Below are positions 50,753 to 59,887 of a stretch of 64,000 bases of DNA, in pieces. The position numbers and the translations under genes were made by a program. The notes under the pieces are model-generated. The model saw only the letters and a program-made list of their open reading frames with translations, was not told the origin of the DNA and ran no database searches. The stretch covers positions 62,001-126,000 of the forward strand of contig NZ_LYPL01000013.1 of the NCBI RefSeq assembly GCF_001662075.1. Direction: 5' to 3'. This DNA comes from Rhizobium bangladeshense (GTDB lineage Bacteria > Pseudomonadota > Alphaproteobacteria > Rhizobiales > Rhizobiaceae). Within the stretch, counting starts at the first letter, position 1; each line of letters begins with the position of its first letter.

Positions 50753-52756
50753 ATGACTTCCGATCAACCGATCCGCTGGGGCATCATCGGCCCCGGCACC
50801 ATCGCTCGCACCTTTGCAGACGGCGTCGCCCATTCGCGCACCGGCAAGCTGGTGGCAATCGCCACCCGCAATCCTTCCAAGCCGGGACTTGCCGAAGCTT
50901 TCCCCGGCGCCCGCATCGTAAACGGCTATGAGGCGCTGCTTTCCGACCCCGAGGTTGATGCGGTCTATATTTCCGTGCCTCATACCGGCCATGCCGAATG
51001 GGCGATCAAGGCTGCGCGCGCCGGCAAACACATCCTGGTGGAAAAGCCGATCGCGCTGTCGGCCTATGATGCCGAGGCTGTCTACTATGAAGCCAAGAAG
51101 GCCGGCGTCTTTGCCGGCGAGGCCTTCATGTACCGCGTGCATCCGCAGACGGCGAAGCTGGTCGAACTCGTCAAGAGCGGCGTCATCGGCACCCTGCGCA
51201 TCATCCGCTCGAGCTTCGGCTTCAACATGGGCAGCTATAAGCCGGAACACCGGCTATTCGCCAATGATACCGCCGGCGGTGGCATTCTCGATGTCGGCGG
51301 CTATCCGGTCTCGATGGCCAGGCTGATCGCCGGCGCCGCCGAGGGCAAGGCCTTCCTCGAACCAGAAAAGGTTTCGGGCGTCGCCCATCTCGGAGAGAGC
51401 GGCGTCGATGAATGGGCGTCGGCCGTGCTGAAATTCCCGAACGAGATCATCGCCGAAGTCTCCTGCTCGATCATGGCGCAGCAGGACAACGTCCTGCGTA
51501 TCATCGGCTCCGAGGGCCGGATCGAGGTCGCCGACTTCTGGTTCGCCTCCGGCCACAAGGGCGGCGTCGGCAAGATCGAAATCTTCAAGGGCGGCAAACA
51601 GGAGACGATCGAGGTCAAGGAAGATCGCTGGCTCTATTCCTTTGAGGCCGATGCGGCGGGCGACGCCATCCGCGCCGGCAAAACCGAGTTCAGCACTCCC
51701 GGTATGAGCTGGGCGGATTCGATCGGAAACCTGCGCGTGCTCGACCAATGGCGCGCCTCGGTCGGTCTCGAATATGGTGTCGAGAAGGCGGTGAAGCGCA
51801 CGAACAATATTGCCGGCGGCGCGGTCACGCGCGGCAATAGCATTCCGCAGCGCCAGATTCCCGGCATTTCCAAGCCGGCTTCGGTCGTGACACTCGGCTT
51901 CGAGTTCTTCCCGAATTTCGCTGCCGCCTCGCTGACGCTTGACGCCTTTTACGAGGCGGGGGGCAATGCCTTCGATACGGCCTTTGTCTATGGCGCAGGC
52001 AAGACGGAGGCGATCTTCGGTGACTGGCACACCAGCCGCAAAGTGCCGCGCGAGGAGATCGTGCTGATCGGCAAGGGCGCCCATTCGCCGCTCTGCTACC
52101 CCGATATGATTGCAAAACAGCTCGATCAATCGCTCGCCCGGCTGAAGACCGACTATGTCGACGTCTATTTCATGCATCGCGACAATACCGACGTGCCGGT
52201 CGGCGAGTTCGTCGATGCCATGGATGCCGAGGTCAAGCGCGGCCGCATCCGCGGCATCTGCGGCGGCTCGAACTGGACGCGAGCGCGTTTCGACGAAGCG
52301 ATCGCCTATGCCGAAAGGACCGGCAAGGCGGCGCCGGCCGCACTCTCCAACAACTTCTCGCTTGCGGAAATGCTCGATCCGATCTGGGCCGGCTGCGTTG
52401 CCGCTTCCGACGACGACTGGAAAAAGTGGCTGAACGAGAAGCAGATCCCGAACTTTGCCTGGTCGAGCCAGGGCCGCGGCTTCTTTACCGACCGCGCCGG
52501 CCGCGACAAGCGAGACGATGAGGAGATCGTCCGCGTCTGGTATTCTGAGCGCAATTTCGGACGCCGCGACCGCGCCATCGAGCTTGCCGACAAGCTCGGC
52601 CGCAACCCAATCCACATCGCGCTCGCCTATGTCATCGCCCAGCCCTTCCCGGTCATCCCGCTGATCGGGCCGCGCACCGTCGCGGAGCTGGAGGATAGCC
52701 TCTCGGCGCTCGACATCCGGCTGACAGCTGATCAGGTGAAGTGGCTGGAAGGCTGA
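50753..52756 (+). CDS. fused Gfo/Idh/MocA dehydrogenase and aldo/keto reductase
   Basis: A 667-residue protein made of two enzymes in one frame. Residues about 5-345 form a Gfo/Idh/MocA dehydrogenase (WGIIGPGTIA nucleotide loop, EKPIAL motif). Residues about 360-667 form an aldo/keto reductase whose tetrad is visible as D408, Y413, K441 and H475. A linker near 345-360 joins them without a stop. Both halves look catalytically intact. One half could oxidise a sugar and the other reduce an aldehyde or ketone, possibly recycling NAD(P)H. It ends the sugar ABC operon, 35 bases after the ATPase gene. The direction of the two reactions is inference. Confidence 0.85.
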   Translation: MTSDQPIRWGIIGPGTIARTFADGVAHSRTGKLVAIATRNPSKPGLAEAFPGARIVNGYEALLSDPEVDAVYISVPHTGHAEWAIKAARAGKHILVEKPIALSAYDAEAVYYEAKKAGVFAGEAFMYRVHPQTAKLVELVKSGVIGTLRIIRSSFGFNMGSYKPEHRLFANDTAGGGILDVGGYPVSMARLIAGAAEGKAFLEPEKVSGVAHLGESGVDEWASAVLKFPNEIIAEVSCSIMAQQDNVLRIIGSEGRIEVADFWFASGHKGGVGKIEIFKGGKQETIEVKEDRWLYSFEADAAGDAIRAGKTEFSTPGMSWADSIGNLRVLDQWRASVGLEYGVEKAVKRTNNIAGGAVTRGNSIPQRQIPGISKPASVVTLGFEFFPNFAAASLTLDAFYEAGGNAFDTAFVYGAGKTEAIFGDWHTSRKVPREEIVLIGKGAHSPLCYPDMIAKQLDQSLARLKTDYVDVYFMHRDNTDVPVGEFVDAMDAEVKRGRIRGICGGSNWTRARFDEAIAYAERTGKAAPAALSNNFSLAEMLDPIWAGCVAASDDDWKKWLNEKQIPNFAWSSQGRGFFTDRAGRDKRDDEEIVRVWYSERNFGRRDRAIELADKLGRNPIHIALAYVIAQPFPVIPLIGPRTVAELEDSLSALDIRLTADQVKWLEG

Positions 52757-52764
52757 GAAAAGAA

Positions 52765-52795
52765 GAAAGGGCGCGGTTGGAAGCCGCGCCCTTTC
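52765..52795. terminator. strong bidirectional terminator hairpin
   Basis: GAAAGGGCGCGG (52765-52776) and CCGCGCCCTTTC (52784-52795) form a perfect 12-bp stem with a 7-base loop. It sits between the fused oxidoreductase gene and convergent cydX. On the minus strand it is followed by TTCTTTTC. Confidence 0.75.
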
Positions 52796-52800
52796 CATCA

Positions 52801-52923
52801 CTATTTCAACGTTTCGGACGCCTTCTTCTTGGCGGCGTCGTCCATCAGTTCATACCACATGGCGTTGAGGACGGCGAAGGCGGCGGCCAGCGGCAGGCCG
52901 AGGATCCACGCGAAATACCACAT
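52801..52923 (-). CDS. cydX: cytochrome bd oxidase small subunit
   Basis: A 40-residue single-span protein beginning MWYFAWILGLPLAAAFAVLN and followed by AMWYELMDD. This is the CydX/YbgT signature. It stabilises the CydAB haem sites. It lies 13 bases after cydB on the same strand and is easily missed because of its length. ATG 52923, stop 52801-52803. Confidence 0.95.
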   Translation of the reverse strand: MWYFAWILGLPLAAAFAVLNAMWYELMDDAAKKKASETLK

Positions 52924-52936
52924 CGTTTCGTCTCCC

Positions 52937-54091
52937 TCAGTAGGCGTGACTGTTCTTGTCGGTGACGGATTTCTCGTCGACCTTGCCCCACAAAACCTTG
53001 TAGACCCAGGCGGTGTAGGCGACGATGATCGGCAGGAAGATCACAGTCACGACAAGCATGATGAACAGCGTCATATGGCTGGAGGATGCATCCCAGACCG
53101 TCAGGCTCGATCGCGGATCGAGCGAGGAGGGCAGGATGAACGGGAACATCGCCAGACCGACCGTGGAGATGATGCCCAGTATCGCCACCTTGCTGAAGAT
53201 GAGCGTCGTCACCTCGCGTCCTGCCCGCATTGCGAGGAAGGCCAGTGCCGCACCTGCAAAGCCTAGGACGGGCGCCAGGATCGTCCACGGATGGGCGTTG
53301 TAATTGGCAAGCCATGCACCATTCTCGATCACCACGCTCTTCAGCAGCGGGTTTGACGGTCCGATTGGGCTGATATCGCTGGTGATGCGATAGCCGCCAA
53401 CGCCGGTCCATAGGAAGAGGCCGCCGAGGGCAAAGAGCACGATGGCGGCAAGGGCGGCGATGCTGCCATAGCTTCTCGCCCGCTCCGCCACCGGCCCGCT
53501 CGCCTTCAAGACCAGCCAAGCGGCGCCGTGCATCGTCAACATGGCGACGGACAAGAGCCCGCAAAGCAGCGCATAGGGGTTGAGCAGGGCGAAGAACGAG
53601 CCTTCGTAAAAAATCCGCATGTCGTCGGCAAAGCGGAAGGGCACGCCCTGCAGCACATTACCGACGGCAACGCCGAAGATCAGTGCCGGCACGAAACCGC
53701 CGACGAAGAGCGCCCAGTCCCAGCCGTTGCGCCAGCGGGCGCTTTCCCGTTTCGACCGGTATTTGAAGCCGACCGGGCGCAGGATGAGCGCGAGGAGGAC
53801 CGCGAACATTGCCAGATAGAAGCCCGAGAAAGAGACCGCATAAAGCGGCGGCCAAGCGGCGAAGATGGCACCGCCGCCGAGGATCAGCCAGACCTGATTG
53901 CCTTCCCAGGTGGCCCCGATCGTGTTGATCGCCACGCGCCGCTCCGCGTCGGTCCTGGCGACGAAGGGCAGAAGCGTGCCGACGCCGAGATCGAAGCCGT
54001 CTGTCGTTGCAAAAGCGATCAATATCACGCCGAGCAGCAGCCACCAGATGAGGCGCAGGGTTTCGTAATCGATGAGTTCGTGAAGGATCAT
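52937..54091 (-). CDS. cydB: cytochrome bd ubiquinol oxidase subunit II
   Basis: A 384-residue integral membrane subunit with about eight to nine spans. Family motifs include WWLLLGVILIAFATTDGFDLGVG near the start and GNQVWLILGGGAIFAAWPPLY. It pairs with CydA to reduce oxygen to water with quinol electrons at low oxygen. It begins 6 bases after cydA and is followed by cydX. Confidence 0.97.
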   Translation of the reverse strand: MILHELIDYETLRLIWWLLLGVILIAFATTDGFDLGVGTLLPFVARTDAERRVAINTIGATWEGNQVWLILGGGAIFAAWPPLYAVSFSGFYLAMFAVLLALILRPVGFKYRSKRESARWRNGWDWALFVGGFVPALIFGVAVGNVLQGVPFRFADDMRIFYEGSFFALLNPYALLCGLLSVAMLTMHGAAWLVLKASGPVAERARSYGSIAALAAIVLFALGGLFLWTGVGGYRITSDISPIGPSNPLLKSVVIENGAWLANYNAHPWTILAPVLGFAGAALAFLAMRAGREVTTLIFSKVAILGIISTVGLAMFPFILPSSLDPRSSLTVWDASSSHMTLFIMLVVTVIFLPIIVAYTAWVYKVLWGKVDEKSVTDKNSHAY

Positions 54092-54097
54092 GGCAGG

Positions 54098-55678
54098 TCA
54101 CTCCGCGGCCGGGACGAGGGTTTCGGAAATCAGCACCGCTTCCGGCTCGTCGTCCGGTTCCGGCCCCTGGCGGATCGCCTTGATCATCAGGCTCATCTCG
54201 ATGACGATCAGCACGGTGTAAAGCGCAGCAAAACCGATGATCGTCAAAAGCACGGTGCCGGCGCCGAGGCTGGAGACGGCGGCAGCCGTCGGCAGCACGC
54301 CTTCGATCACCCAGGGCTGGCGGCCGAATTCGGCGACGACCCAGCCGAGCTCGATGGCGACCCAGGGTAGGGGGATTGCCAGCACGGCAACCTTCAGCAG
54401 CAGCGGATATTTATCGAGATGGCGCCGGGCCGACAGCCAGAAGAAAGTGGCGGTCAAGAGGATGAAGAAAATGCCGAGGCCGACCATGATGCGGAAGGAC
54501 CAGAAGAGCGTCGGTACATGCGGGATCGTGTCACGCGCCGCCTGGGCGATCTGCGCGTCGGTCGCCTGGCGCGGATCGTCGACATAGCGCTTCAGGAGAA
54601 GCGCGTAGCCGAGATCATGGCCGAGATCCTCGAAGGAGCTGCGCACCTCCTGCGCGACCTGGTCCTGCTCCGGCGCCCCACGGATCTGCATCAGCGCCTC
54701 GTAAGCCTTGATGCCGTCGCGGATTCGCACCTCGGCCTGCTGTTCGAGCTTGTCGATGCCGGGGATTTCGGTCGTCAGCGACCGTGTGCCGATCAGGCCC
54801 ATCACCCAGGGAATATGCACGGCGAAATGCGTCTCGCGCGCCTCCTGATCGGGGAAGCCGAAGGCGGTGAAAGCGGCCGGAGCCGCCTCCGTCTTCCACA
54901 TGCCTTCGATAGCGGCGAGCTTCATCTTCTGGTTTTCGGTCGCGAGATAACCGCTCTCGTCGCCGAGCACGACGACTGAAAGGGCCGAGGCGAGGCCGAA
55001 GGCGGCGGCGACCGTCATCGAGCGCTTGGCAAGCTCGATATGGCGGCCCTTCAGCACATACCAGGCCGAGACGCCGAGCACGAAGATCGAGGCGCAGACA
55101 TAACCCGCCGAGACCGTATGAACGAATTTCGCCTGGGCCACCGGATTGAAGACAACGTCGAAGAAGCTGGTGATCTCCATGCGCATCGTCTGCGGATTGA
55201 GCGCCGATCCCACCGGATTCTGCATCCAGCCGTTGGCAATGAGGATCCAAAGTGCGGAGAAGTTCGAACCGAGCGCCACCGCCCAGGTGGCAAGGAGATG
55301 GCCGACCTTCGACAGCTTGTCCCAGCCGAAGAAGAACAGGCCGACGAAGGTCGCCTCGAGGAAGAAGGCCATCAGGCCTTCGATCGCCAGCGGCGCGCCG
55401 AAGATGTCGCCGACATAATAGCTGTAATAGCTCCAGTTCATGCCGAACTGGAATTCCATGACGATGCCGGTGGCGACGCCGAGCACGAAATTAATGCCGA
55501 ACAGCGTGCCCCAGAATTTCGTCATCTGCCGCCAGATCTGGCGGCCGGTCATGACATAGACGGTTTCCATGATCGCCAAGAGCACGGACAGGCCGAGCGT
55601 CAGCGGCACGAACAGGAAGTGGTAAAGCGCCGTCAGCGCGAATTGGAAGCGCGATAGCGCGACGATGTCTAGTTCCAT
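54098..55678 (-). CDS. cydA: cytochrome bd ubiquinol oxidase subunit I
   Basis: A 526-residue subunit beginning MELDIVALSRFQFALTALYHF, where H20 is the axial ligand of haem b595/d. The quinol-binding loop with GDESGYLATENQKMKLAAIEG carries the conserved K and E. GGGAGAAG precedes ATG 55678; the frame stays open to 55753 without support. It holds the haems and the quinol site of the oxidase. The cydC stop lies 75 bases upstream. Confidence 0.97.
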   Translation of the reverse strand: MELDIVALSRFQFALTALYHFLFVPLTLGLSVLLAIMETVYVMTGRQIWRQMTKFWGTLFGINFVLGVATGIVMEFQFGMNWSYYSYYVGDIFGAPLAIEGLMAFFLEATFVGLFFFGWDKLSKVGHLLATWAVALGSNFSALWILIANGWMQNPVGSALNPQTMRMEITSFFDVVFNPVAQAKFVHTVSAGYVCASIFVLGVSAWYVLKGRHIELAKRSMTVAAAFGLASALSVVVLGDESGYLATENQKMKLAAIEGMWKTEAAPAAFTAFGFPDQEARETHFAVHIPWVMGLIGTRSLTTEIPGIDKLEQQAEVRIRDGIKAYEALMQIRGAPEQDQVAQEVRSSFEDLGHDLGYALLLKRYVDDPRQATDAQIAQAARDTIPHVPTLFWSFRIMVGLGIFFILLTATFFWLSARRHLDKYPLLLKVAVLAIPLPWVAIELGWVVAEFGRQPWVIEGVLPTAAAVSSLGAGTVLLTIIGFAALYTVLIVIEMSLMIKAIRQGPEPDDEPEAVLISETLVPAAE

Positions 55679-55753
55679 TGTCTTCTCCCACGGTCCCACG
55701 GGGTACGGAGCGTTCCCAAGCGCCGGCCGGCGCTTGAGGGCATGCGATCTCAC

Positions 55754-57445
55754 TCAATCCGGCCGAAGCCGGTCGAGCGCCTTTTCGAACGCCGCTTCTC
55801 CACGGCGCGAAATTTCTAAGATGCGGCCACCTTCGATGACGGCGATGCGGTCGGCGATCGCAGCCTCGCGGCGGATGTGAGTCGCGATCACCAGCGAGCG
55901 GCCTGCCGCCATCGCCGACAGACGACCGAGCACGTCGCGGGCGGTGGCACCGTCGAGGCCCTCGGTCGGTTCGTCGAGCAGCCAGAGCGGCGTGTCGCGC
56001 AGGAAGAGCCGGGCAAGCGCCAGCCGGCGCGACTGGCCGCCGGAAAGGCCAAGCCCGCCTTCGCCGAGCCGTGTATCGATCCCCCGCGGCATGGCCTCGA
56101 CATCGGCAAGCAGACCGGCGGCAGCAAGCACCTCCCGAAGACGCGCCTCGCTTGCGTTCGGGTCGGCAAGGGTAAGGTTACCCCGCAGGCTATCCTCAAA
56201 GAGTTCCGTCCGTTGTGTCAGCAGCGTCGCCGGCGTCGCTGCAATGCTTCCCGTCCTGGCCGGCAACTCCCCGGAAAGCAAAGCAAGCAGGCTCGACTTG
56301 CCGGCGCCGCTGCTGCCGATGACGGCGAGGCGTTCGCCCTGGCGGAGCGCAAGATCAATATCCTTGAGCACCACCGCGTTGGAGCCTTCATGGAAGGCGG
56401 ACACGTCAGCCAGCGAGACGGCGTATCCCGGGAGGGGAGGGGCCACTGGTTCGTATGCGACGGCGACGGCAAGCCGCGGCGCGAGGCGCCTTGCCGCAAG
56501 CAGCGTCCTGCCGAGGTCAAGGGCGCCGCGACGCAGCGCCGCAAAGGGTTCGACGGCCGCAAAGGCGACGAGCAGGCCGAGGGCTGCAACCGGCGTGGTA
56601 ATCGCCTTGGTGTCCGCAAGGGCGGCGACGGCCAGCAGCGACGCCGTCAATAGCAGGGTGGAGACGAGGCCGAAGCCGAATGTCAGGCCGGTTTCGACGC
56701 GGTTCAGCTGGTCGTCGGCGCGGCCGGCATAGCGGTCGGCCGCAGCGATCGCGCTCCTCTGTGCGGCAAGCCGGCCGGCCATCAACAGGTCGGTCTGACC
56801 GGCGACGAGATCGATCGTCCGCGACCGCAGTGTCTCGATGCCATGGGCGCGCCTGTGGGCATGTTGGCGCGCCGCCCGAGCAGCAATCAAGGGCAGGCCG
56901 AGGCCGGCGCCGGCGAGAAAGACGCCGAAGAACAGGCCGAACAGCGGATGCATGAGGCCCAGCACGAGGCTTGCCGCAAGGGCAGCAGCGATCGCCACCG
57001 CGGCCGGCACAAGGATTCTGAGATAAAGAGAGTCGAGCGCATCGATATCGGCCGTCAGCCGGAAGAGCAGCCTTGCCGGACGATGCAGGAGCGTGCGTGC
57101 GGCACCCGGTTCGGCGAAGCCGCGAAACAATCTTTCGCGAAGAGCGGCCAGCACGCCGAGCGTCGCGTCATGGGTCGCCAGCCTTTCACCATACCGTGCC
57201 GCCGTCCTGATGATGGCGAGCAGGCGGATCCCGGCTGACGGTGCGAAGACGTCGAAGGTGACGGCGGCAGCGGTCGAAAGGCCGGCAAGCGACGTGGCGG
57301 TGATGAACCAGCCGGACAGGCCGAGCAGAGCAATGCCCGCCGTAACCGTCGCTGCCGAAAGTGCAGCGCCGAGCAGCAGCGCACGCCGGCGCTCGGCAAA
57401 GAACAGGCGCAGGATCGGCTTGAGGTCTGCAGTGAATGTGGTCAC
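55754..57445 (-). CDS. cydC: ABC transporter for cytochrome bd assembly, CydC subunit
   Basis: A 563-residue half-transporter: six membrane spans (residues to about 310) followed by an ABC domain with Walker A GSSGAGKS and signature GLSGGQSRRLALARL. With CydD it exports glutathione/cysteine needed for bd oxidase assembly. Its start overlaps the cydD stop by four bases, so they are translated together. Confidence 0.93.
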   Translation of the reverse strand: MTTFTADLKPILRLFFAERRRALLLGAALSAATVTAGIALLGLSGWFITATSLAGLSTAAAVTFDVFAPSAGIRLLAIIRTAARYGERLATHDATLGVLAALRERLFRGFAEPGAARTLLHRPARLLFRLTADIDALDSLYLRILVPAAVAIAAALAASLVLGLMHPLFGLFFGVFLAGAGLGLPLIAARAARQHAHRRAHGIETLRSRTIDLVAGQTDLLMAGRLAAQRSAIAAADRYAGRADDQLNRVETGLTFGFGLVSTLLLTASLLAVAALADTKAITTPVAALGLLVAFAAVEPFAALRRGALDLGRTLLAARRLAPRLAVAVAYEPVAPPLPGYAVSLADVSAFHEGSNAVVLKDIDLALRQGERLAVIGSSGAGKSSLLALLSGELPARTGSIAATPATLLTQRTELFEDSLRGNLTLADPNASEARLREVLAAAGLLADVEAMPRGIDTRLGEGGLGLSGGQSRRLALARLFLRDTPLWLLDEPTEGLDGATARDVLGRLSAMAAGRSLVIATHIRREAAIADRIAVIEGGRILEISRRGEAAFEKALDRLRPD

Positions 57446-59178
57446 TCCGCGGCCTCCCTCACAATAAAGTCGGCGTCGATGCGCATGGTACGGTGCATGC
57501 GCGCGGCCAACAGCGGATCATGGGTGGCAACGATCAAGGTGCGCCCCTTGGAAAGCGAAAGCAGACTTTCCGTCACTTCGGCGGCGGTGGCGACATCGAG
57601 ATGCGCGGTCGGCTCGTCAGCCAGGATGATCCTCAGATGCGGATTGCAGGCGGCGCGGGCGATCGCAAGCCGCAGTGCCTCGCCGCCGGAAATGCCGGTG
57701 CCGCCTTCGCCGAGCGGTCGGCCGCCATAGGCGGCGGCTACCTTTTCCAGTCTCGCCGCATCAACTGCACCCGTCACATCGCCGCGTGGGATGCCGGGCC
57801 TGCCGAGCGTGATGTTGCCTGTAATGGTGCCGGCAAAAATATGCGGCTTCTGGCCGATCCACGCCATGGCGCCGCGCAAGAGCGCGGCGGTGTCATCCGC
57901 AAGTTCAACGCCGCCGATGACGATGCGGCCGCCAGTGCAGGGCGCCAGCCCCGCCATCAGTGAAAGAAGCGTCGATTTACCGGAACCGCTGGCGCCGAGA
58001 AGCGCCAGATGTTCACCGGCGGCAATATCGAGATCGAAGCCGCAGAGGACCAGCGGCTCATCGGCGGCGTAGCGGAAATCGACATTCTCAAGACGGATGT
58101 CCGGCGCTGCGAGAGAAGGCGCTGTCGCGGCTTCGGCCGATCCTCGAATGGACAGACCACCGGCAGCCAAGGCGTCCATGGCTTTCAGCGCCGCTTCGCC
58201 GGCGGCCCGATCGTGCCAGACCGCCGAAAGCTCGCGCAGCGGCTCGAAGAAGGCCGGCGCCAGCAGCAGTATGAACAATCCCTCGGTCAGGTCGAGCCGG
58301 CCTGCCCAGGTGCCGAAGCGGATCTCGCCAAGCAGGCTGAAACCGACATAGACGGCGATCATCGCCACACCTAACGCGGCGAAAAGTTCGAGCACGGCCG
58401 AGGAAAGAAAGGCAATCTTCAGCACCGCCATGGTGCGCGCACGCAGCGACTCCGCCTCGCGGCGCAGCCTGAGCGCGGTCGCATCCACCGCCTCGAGCGC
58501 ACGGATCGTCGCCAGTCCGCGCAGCCGATCGAGCAGGAAGCCGTTGAGGCCGCCAGTGGCAATAAGCTGTCTTTCGCCGGCCGCCTGAGCACGCCAGCCG
58601 ATCAGCGCCATGAACATCGGGATCAGCGGCGCGGCGAACAACAGCACCAGCGCGGCAATCCAGGAGACCGGAAGGACAACGGCAAGGATGATGAGCGGCA
58701 CGAGGCTCGCCTTCACCCGCGCCGGCTGGAAACGGGCGAGATAGGGCACGATGAGTTCAGCCTGCTCGCCCAGCACGCTGGCGGCTTTGCCGGAGGCCGG
58801 CCGGCCCCGATCGATCGGCGACGACGTGGAGAGCGCCGCAGCGGCGCTCCGCCGCCTGCGGCTAAGCTCGGCGCGCGCGACATGAAAGGCCAGGCGGCCG
58901 CCGGTCGCGTCGAGACAGCTTCTTGCCAGTCCGAGAAGAAGAATGCCGATGGCCGGCGAGACAACGCCTTGCAATCCGCCGCCATCGGCGATGCGGCCGA
59001 CCGAGACGGCCAGTAACCCGGCCTGCGGAATCCAGATCGCGGCGGCGAGTGCCTGCAGCATCGCCGCTCGGCGCATCCCTCTTTTCGCATCATCCGGACC
59101 GGTGATGGGCGAGACATCGCCGTTCAGTGCCGGCTTGGTCTCCCCCCTGTCCTTCACGTCGAAGAAAGCAGTGCCCAT
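57442..59178 (-). CDS. cydD: ABC transporter for cytochrome bd assembly, CydD subunit
   Basis: A 578-residue membrane-ABC fusion like CydC. Six spans come first, then Walker A GASGSGKS, signature GISGGEALRLAIARA and a normal switch region (LIVATHDP). The ATG at 59178 is only 4 bases past the stop of the leading regulator gene, with no clear ribosome site, suggesting translational coupling to the regulator. Confidence 0.93.
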   Translation of the reverse strand: MGTAFFDVKDRGETKPALNGDVSPITGPDDAKRGMRRAAMLQALAAAIWIPQAGLLAVSVGRIADGGGLQGVVSPAIGILLLGLARSCLDATGGRLAFHVARAELSRRRRSAAAALSTSSPIDRGRPASGKAASVLGEQAELIVPYLARFQPARVKASLVPLIILAVVLPVSWIAALVLLFAAPLIPMFMALIGWRAQAAGERQLIATGGLNGFLLDRLRGLATIRALEAVDATALRLRREAESLRARTMAVLKIAFLSSAVLELFAALGVAMIAVYVGFSLLGEIRFGTWAGRLDLTEGLFILLLAPAFFEPLRELSAVWHDRAAGEAALKAMDALAAGGLSIRGSAEAATAPSLAAPDIRLENVDFRYAADEPLVLCGFDLDIAAGEHLALLGASGSGKSTLLSLMAGLAPCTGGRIVIGGVELADDTAALLRGAMAWIGQKPHIFAGTITGNITLGRPGIPRGDVTGAVDAARLEKVAAAYGGRPLGEGGTGISGGEALRLAIARAACNPHLRIILADEPTAHLDVATAAEVTESLLSLSKGRTLIVATHDPLLAARMHRTMRIDADFIVREAAE

Positions 59179-59182
59179 GGCG

Positions 59183-59761
59183 CTAACTTTTGTTCGCAGG
59201 ATTCGGCCGGCGGCTGCGGCCGAGCGAAACCACCCGGTCCTTGGCCTCCAGAAGCTTCGTCACTTTCGCGCCCAGCGAAAGGAGCGTCGCGAGCCTTTCG
59301 GTTTCCAGCTGTTTAACGTCCTCGTACCAATGGGTCAGCTGCTCGATCAGCGTGTGCATTTCGCTCATGCGCTGCTGCGCGTGCCGTTCGGCCTCGCTGG
59401 CGGGGCGCTGCATGAGGATCTCGCGCAGAACCGACAGTGTCGGATCCACTTCACGCTTCTTTCGTTCCTCGGCAAGCGTCTGCAAGATCAGCCAGACATC
59501 ATCGGGCGTCGTGAAGAAATCGCGGCGGTCGTCCGGCTTGTGTTTGAGAAGGACGAGGTTCCATGCCTGAAGTTCGCGCAGGCTCATCGAAACATTGGAG
59601 CGCGAGATGCCGAGCGAGTCGGCAATCTCCTCCGCACAGAGCGGCGCCGGCGAGACGAAAAGCAGCGCATAGATCTGGCCGACCGTGCGGTTGATTCCCC
59701 AGCGAGATCCCATTTCGCCGAAGTGGAGAACGAAGGACTGGACGAGAGGCGGAAGGTTCAT
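59183..59761 (-). CDS. GbsR/MarR-type regulator leading the cyd operon
   Basis: A 192-residue winged-helix protein. MNLPPLVQSFVLHFGEMGSRWGINRTVGQIYALLF and CAEEIADSLGISRSNVSMSLRELQAWNLVLL are typical of the GbsR branch of MarR regulators. ATG 59761 is chosen: the frame runs upstream to 59857 but straight through a perfect 26-bp palindrome. It is the first gene of the cyd operon, so it probably represses its own promoter and the oxidase genes. The signal it senses is unknown. Confidence 0.85.
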   Translation of the reverse strand: MNLPPLVQSFVLHFGEMGSRWGINRTVGQIYALLFVSPAPLCAEEIADSLGISRSNVSMSLRELQAWNLVLLKHKPDDRRDFFTTPDDVWLILQTLAEERKKREVDPTLSVLREILMQRPASEAERHAQQRMSEMHTLIEQLTHWYEDVKQLETERLATLLSLGAKVTKLLEAKDRVVSLGRSRRPNPANKS

Positions 59762-59780
59762 AGTGGTTTCCGTTGCATCT

Positions 59781-59806
59781 GTGATTTCAGAAATTTCTGA
59801 AATCAC
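59781..59806. promoter_or_regulatory. perfect 26-bp palindrome, likely operator of the GbsR-like regulator
   Basis: The sequence from GTGATTTCAGAAA to TTTCTGAAATCAC is a perfect palindrome with no spacer. It lies 20-45 bases before the regulator's ATG, immediately downstream of a -10 box, where binding would block transcription. A DNA hairpin role is also possible. Confidence 0.65.
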
Positions 59807-59834
59807 TATACTGACTCTCGCACCCCACCGACAA
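59805..59834 (-). promoter_or_regulatory. proximal cyd promoter candidate
   Basis: On the minus strand TATAGT (59805-59810) is a good -10 box and TTGTCG (59829-59834) a fair -35 box with an 18-base spacer. The 26-bp palindrome begins at its -10 box. Confidence 0.5.
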
Positions 59835-59887
59835 CCGGCAAGGCGGCCCTGCGTCAATTTGGAAGTCCGTTCGTTGATCGTGCGTCA

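Noticed and set aside
59762..59857. N-terminal extension of the GbsR-like regulator
   Set aside because: The extra codons read through the 26-bp palindrome and promoter and do not match the family N-terminus.
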